From contig CBDAMQ010000017.1 of NCBI GenBank assembly GCA_965197275.1, positions 1 through 64,000 on the forward strand: DNA of 64,000 bases. Reading direction: 5' to 3'. The translations under genes were made by a program, and so were the position numbers. Positions 14,618-21,894 of the stretch are shown piece by piece. Positions within the stretch are counted from its first letter, which is position 1, and the number at the start of each line of letters is the position of its first letter. A model generated the notes under the pieces. That model saw only the letters and a program-made list of their open reading frames with translations, was not told the origin of the DNA and made no database searches. This stretch comes from DASCOT01 sp965197275. GTDB lineage: Bacteria; Acidobacteriota; UBA890; WLXD01.

Positions 14618-17263
14618 TCATGGAACAGCCCCACCGTTCTTCCACGACCAGTTGTATCTGAAGCGGGCGTAGAAGAACGCACCGTTGTAACTGAACGGGG
14701 TGGATGGACCAAAACGATTTCCGACAGCATTGGCATTGGGGTTGTCATCCGGGTGAGTGTTGAATACGTTGCGGCCGCCGATCGTGAGTCTGACAGACTC
14801 GCTGATAGAAAAGGCAGCCTCAAGGTCAATGAGATGCTTGCCACCGTAGGTTGTAACGTCTCTGGAATCGTACCAGTCGCCGTAGTAGCTCAGGCGACCG
14901 AGGAGGCTCCAGCGGCCGAAGCTATGATCGGTCGTGAAGTTCCAGCGCGTCTTGGGAATAGCTTCCTGCAATTGGCGGATCCGAACGGCATCCAGAATCT
15001 GAGGATTGAATTCCGTGACTCGAGTATCAGTGCGGTTGAAGGCAACGCTGAACGTTGTATTACCGCCAAGCGCCAGTGATGTATAGGCGGCAATCAGGTC
15101 GACCCCTTGTGTTCGGGTTTCGAAATCGTTGGTGAAGAACCGGAAGTTCGACAGGTTGAGAGCGCTCGTGATGCCCTCCGTGATGAGGCTGTCGACTTCC
15201 TCGGGATTGAGGGTGAACAACTTTGTCAGCGCGAGTCGACCGGACAGGTCTATGTGGAAGTAGTCGGCGGTAAACCTCAGGGGGCCCGCGTCGATCACCG
15301 CGCCGAAGCCATAGTTGATCGACTTTTCAGGTTCGAGCGGGATACCACCTCGAAGCTGCGCGACCCTCGAGGTCGAGGGAATGGTGCCATTGTTGACCAG
15401 GTCCATGAGTTGAAGGTCGTACTGGGTTGACACGTTGAAGGCATTCTGCTGGCCGGGTGTCGGTGCGCGGAAACCGGTGCTCACGCCGCCGCGCACGGCG
15501 AACTCTTCACTGAGTTCGTACCGTCCGGCGAGCTTGCCGTTCAGCGTGGTGCCAAAATCTTGGAAGTCCTCCATCCGGGCCGCCGTGCCGATTATCCATT
15601 TGTCTTCGTTGCCCCGCAGTTCGACATCGCCGTAGAGCGCATAGTTGCTGCGGCTCCATTGTCCGGCGGCGATCGGGCTGAAACCGGGAAAGCCGTTGGA
15701 AGCAGCGCTGAAGCCCTGGGCGGCGAAAGGGCCAATCACCCACGACTCCTCTTGGCCAAGGCCAATCTCGAAGCCCTCCCTGCGCCACTCGGCGCCACCA
15801 GCTACGTTGATGTGCTGGTTGAGGGCGTAGCTGAGATCGAGATTAAAGCCGAGATCCTGTTGCTTGTAGAAACCGGGATCAAACTCGGTGGGTGTCACCG
15901 GCCCCAGTGAAGCATTGACCGTGTCGAAGATGAAGAAGTCCACCTCGTTGGAGCCAAGACTAAAGCTGGCATCCCAAACGAGACCGCCGGTGAACTGACC
16001 GCGCAGACCGGTCACTACTGCAGCGTCTGTCGCTTCACCGCCGAACTGCGGTGTGAAGCCGCCGGGGAACAGTTCCTGGAAAGAAAAGCAGTTCGGATTG
16101 GCGAAAACACTGGAGAGAGCCTCTGGATCGGGCGCTCCGTTGGTGATGCTGACAGTGGGGCAGTTGGCCGAGCCATCGAGGATGCCATCCTGTGCGTCGA
16201 GCTCATCGCCGATGAGGAGAGTCCGGCCCCCATCGGCGCTGAAGACCGCGGCCCGCGTGTTGGGATTACGGAAGTAGAAACCACCGGTCACTTTCTTGCG
16301 CGCGTAATTCGTGTGGCCGTACAATTGCATGTTGTTGAACACGCGGCCGAAACTGCCCAAGAACTTGAAATCGTTCTCAATGTCCGGAGAGCCCCAGATC
16401 TGCGCCGGATCGGCAACGTGCGTATTGCCCCCGGCAATCAAGAGAGCCGCATCCGTGCGCTGCACACTGCGGCTGGTGGGGTCGGTATTGCCGTACTCGA
16501 TACTGAGGTTGACGAAGCCTTTGTCGCCCAACGGCAGCCCGACGTTCCCGGAAGCGGTGTACGTGTAACCGTCAGCTGCGCTGAAGCTACCGTTACGGAC
16601 CTCTAGACTTCCGCCGGAAGAGCTGTCCTTGAGCTGTAGGTTCAATACCCCGGCGATGGCGTCCGAGCCGTATTGGGCTGAGGCGCCGTCACGCAGCACT
16701 TCTACCTGTCGCAACGCGATCGCCGGGATCGCCGAGATGTCTGCCCCCTGTGCGCCATCGGCAACGCCGTTACCGATCCAGGTGATGACCGCCGCCCGGT
16801 GGCGACGCTTCCCGTTGACCAGGACCAGCGTATGATCGGGCGCCATGCCGCGGAGGTTCGCCGGACGAATGATCCTGGCCGCATCGCCGACCGGCTGGGG
16901 GTTGACGTTGAAGGACGGCACGGCGGTTCTCAGCTGATCGGCAACGTCAATAGCACCCTGTCGGGCCAGGTCAGCGGATGAGATGACGTCGATGGGGACG
17001 ATCGAATTGGTTACCGTCCGTGGCTGCGCGCGAGTGCCGACGACGACGATTACTTCGTCTACCTGTACCTGTGAAGTTGGATCTTCGGCCTCCTCCTGTT
17101 GCGGCTGTTCCTCTTGCTGCTCCTGGTCCTGCTGCTGTGTTTGCCGAGGCTGTTCGGTCCCCGTGTCCTGCTCCTGAGCTGCCGCTGGGGCGAATGAGGA
17201 AAACGTCAGGACCGAGACCAAACACCACGTCAACGATGCACGTGCGGCTCGACCGTTGTTCAT
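14618..17263 (-). CDS. TonB-dependent outer-membrane receptor
   Basis: The 881-residue protein is counted from the ATG at 17263, chosen because it opens a clean signal peptide ('NNGRAARASLTWCLVSVLTF', then 'SSFAPAAAQ'); the frame extends 22 codons further. After the signal comes an unusual Gln/Glu-rich linker of about 40 residues. Next are a TonB-box-like 'VDEVIVVVGTR' and the plug domain ('IDVADQLRTAVPSFNV', 'LRGMAPDHTLVLVNGKR', 'VEVLRDGASAQYGSDAIAGV'). A 22-strand-type barrel ends with 'IGGRNVFNTHPDDN' and 'FFYARFRYNWSWKNG'. It should import a siderophore, cobalamin or carbohydrate ligand using TonB energy; the ligand is not predictable. The gene is complete and stands alone between mobile remnants. 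Confidence 0.9.
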   Translation of the reverse strand: MNNGRAARASLTWCLVSVLTFSSFAPAAAQEQDTGTEQPRQTQQQDQEQQEEQPQQEEAEDPTSQVQVDEVIVVVGTRAQPRTVTNSIVPIDVISSADLARQGAIDVADQLRTAVPSFNVNPQPVGDAARIIRPANLRGMAPDHTLVLVNGKRRHRAAVITWIGNGVADGAQGADISAIPAIALRQVEVLRDGASAQYGSDAIAGVLNLQLKDSSSGGSLEVRNGSFSAADGYTYTASGNVGLPLGDKGFVNLSIEYGNTDPTSRSVQRTDAALLIAGGNTHVADPAQIWGSPDIENDFKFLGSFGRVFNNMQLYGHTNYARKKVTGGFYFRNPNTRAAVFSADGGRTLLIGDELDAQDGILDGSANCPTVSITNGAPDPEALSSVFANPNCFSFQELFPGGFTPQFGGEATDAAVVTGLRGQFTGGLVWDASFSLGSNEVDFFIFDTVNASLGPVTPTEFDPGFYKQQDLGFNLDLSYALNQHINVAGGAEWRREGFEIGLGQEESWVIGPFAAQGFSAASNGFPGFSPIAAGQWSRSNYALYGDVELRGNEDKWIIGTAARMEDFQDFGTTLNGKLAGRYELSEEFAVRGGVSTGFRAPTPGQQNAFNVSTQYDLQLMDLVNNGTIPSTSRVAQLRGGIPLEPEKSINYGFGAVIDAGPLRFTADYFHIDLSGRLALTKLFTLNPEEVDSLITEGITSALNLSNFRFFTNDFETRTQGVDLIAAYTSLALGGNTTFSVAFNRTDTRVTEFNPQILDAVRIRQLQEAIPKTRWNFTTDHSFGRWSLLGRLSYYGDWYDSRDVTTYGGKHLIDLEAAFSISESVRLTIGGRNVFNTHPDDNPNANAVGNRFGPSTPFSYNGAFFYARFRYNWSWKNGGAVP

Positions 17264-17626
17264 CTGTGGCGACCGTTGTCCGTGCCGCCCACAGCAATTC
17301 CTGGGGCAACGTTCGATCCCTATGTCCATTTGGAGGTACAGCCCATCCTAGGCGAGAGTCTGGCCGGATAAACTCAGCAGGGCCGCAAAGATTACCGGAA
17401 ATCTCTGACCAACCCGCATCGTGACCAGAGGGTTTGGCGGACCGTGCCGGCTCATGAGGTTCCCAGTAGGAATCCGGCTACGTCAAGATGCCCCCTGCCC
17501 CCTGGTCCAAGAATCTCCGCGTACCAAGTCTTGCGGGCCACCCAGCACCTACCCTCAATCCATGAAGAGTGGCCAGAGGGATGATGTAGCGGTCAGTGGC
17601 GGCGATGATAAGCAGGTCCACAGCCC

Positions 17627-17673
17627 TGACCTGCCCCCTTAGAACGGATCCAGCAGTAATCTCATGATCTGAA
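17627..17673 (+). mobile_element. Solo terminal fragment of an IS3-family element
   Basis: TGACCTGCCCCCTTAGAACG at 17627 continues with GGATCCAG, TAATCTCA and GATCTG blocks. The same blocks occur in the same order in the IS end at 2102-2150. No transposase follows, so this is an orphan terminus left by deletion. Confidence 0.6.
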
Positions 17674-17688
17674 TCCAAGAAGGGACAT

Positions 17689-17716
17689 GGGGGCGAGTTT
17701 CGGCAAACTCGCCCCC
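17689..17716. terminator. Perfect 12-bp hairpin, possible terminator
   Basis: GGGGGCGAGTTT at 17689-17700 and its exact complement AAACTCGCCCCC at 17705-17716 are separated by a CGGC loop. The stem is very stable. There is no clear T run, so it could equally be an IS-internal palindrome rather than an intrinsic terminator. Confidence 0.4.
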
Positions 17717-18023
17717 ACGGACCAGGGGAAGCGGAACCACCGCACCGACGCCTCGTTGTTCCCGATCACCGCGAATTGGCGAAGGGTACTCTCCGCGCCA
17801 TTATCCGGCAGGCTGGACTGACGGTTCGCGAATTCATCGAGCTTCTCTGAACTTCTGCGCTTGCCCTGCGCCCTGGTCCGCCTGCTGGCTAAGCTGCTCA
17901 AGCAACTCGGCGATGTTCTCGGGCTGATGTCGCTCATGGCCTTTTACGCCCACACAAAGCCTTCGCGGCTCAAAAAAGCGCTGTCGTGACTACAGAGTTC
18001 AGGTTAGTGAACCCCACGTTCAC

Positions 18024-18240
18024 GGGGGTGGGGTCGAGGGATAGTGGCCGGTGATCGCTTCGACGAGGGTCCGTCTAAGCGATGGCAGCATGAGCCATCT
18101 TAGGATGCGCGGGTGGCTCGGGCGTTGCGGCGCGGGGAATTTCGGCCGACGAACCCCCCCATCTTAGGGGTGCTCGCGCCCCACCTTGAAAGGACTCGAT
18201 CGGCCGTGCACCGAACGCGTTTCGGCGGGGGAGTCCGACT
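18024..18240 (+). repeat. 382-bp family repeat, copy 1 (internally deleted)
   Basis: It starts GGGGGTGGGGTCGAGGGATA and runs to the common end GAGTCCGACT. Relative to copy 3 it lacks the middle portion between GGTCCGTCT and GCGATGGCAGCATGAGCC, about 160 bp. The shared right half includes CATGAGCCATCTTAGGA and TTCGGCCGACGAACCCCCC. No gene in it is believable; the translated frames are low-complexity Arg/Pro/Ser sequence. Confidence 0.75.
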
Positions 18241-18246
18241 GGAGCA

Positions 18247-18455
18247 GACGAAGGGGTCGGAACCTTTGGGCGAAGTCGGGGACAAGTCCATGATCGGCGA
18301 TGGCAGCATGGGCCATCTTTACGGGCGCGGGTCGCTCGGGCGTTGCGGCGTGGGGGATTTCGGCCGACGAACCCCCCATCTTTACGTACTTGCGCCCCAC
18401 CTTGGGAACTCGATCAGCCGTGCACCGAACGCGTTTCGGCGGGGGGAGTCCGACT
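18247..18455 (+). repeat. 382-bp family repeat, copy 2 (left part missing)
   Basis: It begins inside the unit at GACGAAGGGGTCGGAACCTT and continues colinearly through ATCTTTACG variants to GGGGGGAGTCCGACT. It is directly repeated after copy 1 with only a few bases between them. About 170 bp of the left part of the full unit is absent. Confidence 0.75.
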
Positions 18456-18469
18456 GTAACCCGATCCTT

Positions 18470-18851
18470 CTCACCTCCGGGGACCCGGCCGGCCCGCGGG
18501 GGGTGGGGTCGAGGGATAGGGCCGGTGATCGCCTCGACGAGGGTCCGTCTGGGGGCGGAGGTGAACGCTGACCCGGGCATTGCGTCCGGGGGCAGCGACT
18601 CATAGGCCACGGCTATTGAGTGGCCGGCAGCGACCAGGCCGACGAAGGGGTCGGAACCTTTGGCGAAGTCGGGGACAAGTCCATGATCGGCGATGGCAGC
18701 ATGAGCCATCTTAGGAGGCGCGGGTGGCTCACGCGTTGCAGCGCGGGAGATTTCGGCCGACGAAGCCCCCCATCTTGGGATACTTGCGCCCCACCTTGGG
18801 GACTCGATCGGCCGTGCACCCGAACGCGTTTCGGCGGGGGGGAGTCCGACT
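18470..18851 (+). repeat. 382-bp family repeat, copy 3 (full length)
   Basis: This is the longest form. It runs from TCACCTCCGGGGACCCGGCC through GCGGAGGTGAACGCTGACCC, GACGAAGGGGTCGGAACCTT, GGGGACAAGTCCATGATCGG and the AACGCGTT palindrome to GGAGTCCGAC at 18851. It is directly repeated with copies 1-2 and present as an inverted copy of the same length at 20785-21166. Confidence 0.8.
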
Positions 18852-18870
18852 GTGACCTGTTGTGAATGGC

Positions 18871-19125
18871 TCACACCAGTTCCTCAGGTGACCATGGTAC
18901 CGCCTGGTCCCATAGCGCCTCCAGGGCTTTGGTGTTACTGGCAGCGCGGGCGCGTACCAGCGCCGCCAGGAGCGCACCATCCATCTGGAACACCTCTGTG
19001 CGCCGGTACCAGGACGGTGGCCCTCCAACAGCAGTGAGCTCCACTGCCTGATCGGTCACGGACAGCACACGCAGCGCTGTGGCGCGTCCATTCGCCGTGC
19101 GGCACAGAACCAGCCGACCCTTCAT
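18871..19125 (-). CDS. Small protein of unknown function (84 aa)
   Basis: The open frame begins 'MKGRLVLCRTANGRATALRV' and contains 'TDQAVELTAVGG' and 'VFQMDGALLAALVRARAASN', ending 'WSPEELV'. Its first half is nearly identical to the IS-interrupted gene at 13304 and its core 'MDGALLAALVRA' to the ORF at 13119. The duplicated conservation, including the upstream ATCGTGCCG before the ATG, argues that it is a real gene. No domain is recognised. Cys and Arg/Ala-rich composition gives no function. It lies between the full-length 382-bp repeats. Confidence 0.5.
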   Translation of the reverse strand: MKGRLVLCRTANGRATALRVLSVTDQAVELTAVGGPPSWYRRTEVFQMDGALLAALVRARAASNTKALEALWDQAVPWSPEELV

Positions 19126-19194
19126 GCGGCACGATAAGAGCTTAGACTAGGAAGTTCCAAGTGGGACCCCCAACTACTGACCGAGACAAAGGTG

Positions 19195-19725
19195 ATGGCT
19201 ATCAACAAAGCTGTTCGTAACGGACTCCAAGCAGAACAGGCGAACGTTGCCGATGAGATGGCTCAGATTGAGGCACGGCTGCAGTGGCTGAAAATACGAC
19301 AGGACGCCCTTCGCTTGATACTGCAACAAGAGGCAGAACCCCCGGCACAAAAGGCGGCACCGGACGCCGGACTGCGCCGACTCGGTGTTCGTGATGCGGT
19401 CCAAGCGGTACTCAAGGAGGCTGGGGCGCTGAAGCCTGCGCAGGTCACACGGATTCTGCGCGATCGTGGCTATCAGCTCAAAGGAAAGATGAAGCCGGGT
19501 GCGCGAGTCGGGCAGGAGATTTGGGCAATGGCCAAGTCGGGCACGCTGAGCAAGAACAGCGCCGGAGAGTACTTCTTGCCCAGTGAGGAACAAACCGAAC
19601 CGGACACGGCTGTTCGACCGCAGCCCGGCTCCGATGATGCCTCAGCCGTTGATCGGAACGAATCAGCCGCCGCAACGGGTGCTGACAGCGGTACCGAGAC
19701 ACAAGGGTCGGGAGCATCGAGTTGA
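19195..19725 (+). CDS. Hypothetical protein with coiled coil and winged-helix-like region
   Basis: The 176-residue protein begins with a helical segment ('EQANVADEMAQIEARLQWL' and following, about residues 16-48). A region 'LGVRDAVQAVLKEAGALKPA', 'QVTRILRDRGYQLKGKMKPG' and 'SGTLSKNSAGEYFLPSEE' follows (about 62-130). The repeating pattern of a priming helix, 'ALKPAQVTRILRDRG' and a final 'GEYFL' strand resembles winged-helix modules of the HARE-HTH type, so a DNA-binding role is a reasonable guess. The last 45 residues are disordered, rich in Ser/Asp/Glu/Ala. The start is the ATG at 19195; an in-frame GTG sits directly before it. The gene is isolated in the segment bounded by the inverted 382-bp repeats. 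Confidence 0.6.
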   Translation: MAINKAVRNGLQAEQANVADEMAQIEARLQWLKIRQDALRLILQQEAEPPAQKAAPDAGLRRLGVRDAVQAVLKEAGALKPAQVTRILRDRGYQLKGKMKPGARVGQEIWAMAKSGTLSKNSAGEYFLPSEEQTEPDTAVRPQPGSDDASAVDRNESAAATGADSGTETQGSGASS

Positions 19726-19828
19726 CGGTCTTGAGATCGGTGCCCCGGTGAACTCCATTAGAACCGTCACGGCGCCGACCCGCTAACGACGGCGGACACC
19801 GAGCGCTGGTTGGGCGGGGGTGGAACCG

Positions 19829-20614
19829 ATGCGGGTCGTGAGCTGGAACGTAAACGGGATTCGCGCTTGCGTGCGACGCGGGTTCGTGGACTTTTTGGAC
19901 CGGTCCGGAGCCGACATCGTCGGTGTCCAGGAGGTCCGCGCGCTACCTGAGGAGATCCCTGCCGCCGCACGCACCCCGATCGACTGGCACGCCGCGTTCT
20001 CGGTAGCCGAGCGCCGGGGATACAGCGGTGTCGGCATCTACTCGAAGCTTCAGCCCGATCGGGTGGAAACCTCCCTTGGAGAGCCTCGGTTCGACGTCGA
20101 GGGCCGGTTCATTGCCGCCCACTTCCGGACCGACCGTGGGCGGTTCGCGGTTGTAAACGGCTACTTCCCAAACGGGAGCGGAAGGGACCGGGACAACAGC
20201 AGGATCCGCTACAAGCTCGACTTCTATCAGACGGTATTCGACCGGGCGCAGCGGCTGCGGCGCCGGTGCCCGGTGCTCGTTATCGGGGACTACAACACCG
20301 CGCACCGTGAGATCGACCTCGCCCGCCCGAAATCCAATGTCAAGAACAGCGGGTTCCTCCCCGAGGAGCGGGCAGAGCTCGACCGCTGGCTGGCAGCGGG
20401 CTGGGTGGATACCTTTCGCGCGCTGCATCCGGATGAGCCCGACCATTACACCTGGTGGCGGCAATGGGGCGGCGCGCGCGAGCGGAACGTCGGGTGGCGG
20501 ATCGACTACGCCCTCGCGTCGCCGGCCGCCATGAAGCGAATGCACGATGCCTTCATCTGGCCGGACGAACACGGCTCCGACCATTGCCCGGTTGGTGTCG
20601 ATATCGACCTCTAG
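19829..20614 (+). CDS. xthA: Exodeoxyribonuclease III / AP endonuclease
   Basis: The 261-residue protein has all motifs of the ExoIII/APE1 fold: 'VVSWNVNGIRACVRRGF' at the start, the metal-binding Glu in 'GVQEVRAL', 'VVNGYFPNG', 'VIGDYNTAHREIDLA', 'NVGWRIDYALASP' and the terminal 'HGSDHCPVGVDIDL'. It cuts 5' to abasic sites and degrades 3' ends in base-excision repair. The ATG at 19829 is preferred over the GTG at 19820 because GGGCGGGGGTGG lies at ribosome-binding distance and the family begins directly with 'M(R/K)VVSWN'. It stands alone, lies within the region flanked by inverted repeats, and is followed by a hairpin. Confidence 0.95.
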   Translation: MRVVSWNVNGIRACVRRGFVDFLDRSGADIVGVQEVRALPEEIPAAARTPIDWHAAFSVAERRGYSGVGIYSKLQPDRVETSLGEPRFDVEGRFIAAHFRTDRGRFAVVNGYFPNGSGRDRDNSRIRYKLDFYQTVFDRAQRLRRRCPVLVIGDYNTAHREIDLARPKSNVKNSGFLPEERAELDRWLAAGWVDTFRALHPDEPDHYTWWRQWGGARERNVGWRIDYALASPAAMKRMHDAFIWPDEHGSDHCPVGVDIDL

Positions 20615-20618
20615 GAAG

Positions 20619-20650
20619 GCGGCGTGGCGAAGACCACATCGTCACGCCGC
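20619..20650 (+). terminator. Hairpin after xthA, possible terminator
   Basis: GCGGCGTG at 20619-20626 pairs perfectly with CACGCCGC at 20643-20650 across a 16-base loop, starting 5 bp after the xthA stop. No T tract follows, so confidence is moderate. Confidence 0.4.
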
Positions 20651-20784
20651 AGTTCACAGTCCGTGTCCGGTGCACTTGTTACTCTTCGAAGGTTCAGAGT
20701 AGGCGTCCAGTGAGCCCGCCTGGCGATTCGCACGCAATGAAAAATCTCCCAAGGCGTTTGCCTCCCTGTATCATCGCTGGTTGC

Positions 20785-21166
20785 AGTCGGACTCCCCCCG
20801 CCGAAACGCGTTCGGTGCACGGTTGATCGAGTCCCCAAGGTGGGGCGCAAGTATCCCAAGATGGGGGTTTCGTCGGCCGAATTCCCCCGCGCCGCAACGC
20901 CCGAGAGCGCTGCGCACCCAAAGATGGCTCAACGTGCCATTGCGATCATGGACTTGTCCCCGACTTCGCCAAAGGTTCCGACCCCTTCGTCGGCCTGGTC
21001 GCCGCCGGCCACTCAATAGCCGCAGCCTGTGAGTCGCTGCACCCGGACGCAATGTCCGGGTCAGCGTTCACCTCCGCCTTCCCAGACGGACCCTCGTCGA
21101 GGCGATCACCGGCCACTATCCCCGCGACCCCACCCCCCGCGGGCCGGACGGGTCTCCGGGGGTGAG
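20785..21166 (-). repeat. 382-bp family repeat, copy 4 (full length, inverted)
   Basis: Read on the minus strand it is colinear with copy 3 over its whole length. On the plus strand it starts AGTCGGACTCCCCCCGCCG and ends GTCTCCGGGGGTGA. Inside it ACCCGGAC and GTCCGGGT form an 8-bp stem around GCAAT (about 21039-21061). Differences from copy 3 are scattered substitutions and a few indels. Confidence 0.8.
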
Positions 21167-21894
21167 AGATATCCAACTTCTTGCTGGCCGGGTTGCTCCC
21201 GGGGATTCCGCTCCAGGGCGCGTTGCCCTTCGCGCGTTCGCCTACCTCACCTTGGAGCGGACCGACTTGCTGGCCGCCTGCAACTCGCCGTCCGTCGGCG
21301 TGACGGAGGCGGGGGGATCGGAGAAGGAACCCTGTCACCGTAGACGTGGGCGGGGCTGAGCAGCTCGACCTTCGCGCTGAATCGCAACACGCGCCACGGC
21401 GGCATCGTGTCGATGTGGATGCCGCGGGGCACAGTCGCACTTTTCTAGCCGCGAGGCGGCGGCGAACTCGATGTCGCCGCGCGCTAGGTCCTGCTCCAAG
21501 CTGGCAGGCAAGGGCACCGAGGAGCTGGCGTCGGGGCAGCGGCGATCGAAGCCTCAGCGCAAGAAGCGCACGATCAATAGGACCATGAAGAGACGCAAGC
21601 GATGAGGCAACGCCTCACGATCATCGGAGCCGTGCACGACACCGGCAGCATGCGAGTGGACGCAGTAGGTGGCGCAACGAAACCGAGAGCCAGGCAGTAC
21701 ACCACGAGTGGGAGGTGTGACGGAAGCAACCGGAGGAGCGGAGGTCCAGCTAGTTTCACGAATGCGGAGTAAGGTATCCGACGCACCGCACCGCTCAGCG
21801 GAAAAATCCAGTAGTGAGGCACACACAGCCCTATGGCATCAATCTGCCCCGGCTCACGGAAGCTCGATGGGCGCACTGGACCCGAGGCCTGGCC
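21167..21894. other. Non-coding stretch upstream of drmD
   Basis: No reading frame here resembles a known protein. The sequence is less uniformly GC-rich near 21590-21810, where the drmD promoter should lie. The drmD frame is open back to a GTG at 21814, so part of this stretch could be coding if that start is used. Confidence 0.35.

Larger units (their letters stand above)
17264..18023. other. Intergenic region with mobile-element and possible gene remnants
   Basis: The region contains the solo IS end at 17627-17673 and the hairpin at 17689-17716. Two weak protein echoes lie on the minus strand. The first, around 17520-17640 ('VDLLIIAATDRYIIPLATLHG'), resembles the end of a PIN-domain toxin. 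The second, around 17750-17860 ('LPDNGAESTLRQFAVIGNNE'), resembles the 'LDNNAAERALR' segment of IS66 transposases. Neither has a believable start or full domain, so I list them only as possible debris. Confidence 0.3.

Noticed and set aside
17478..17640. PIN-domain (VapC-like) toxin
   Set aside because: Only a C-terminal-like segment is visible, without start, without the catalytic N-terminal Asp and without an antitoxin; kept only as possible debris.
17720..17937. IS66 transposase gene
   Set aside because: One short DN-AE--LR-like stretch, no DDE context and no flanking repeats; too weak to call.
18024..18851. CRISPR array
   Set aside because: The repeat units are 200-380 bp and partially deleted, with no 25-40-bp repeat and unique-spacer pattern and no cas genes.
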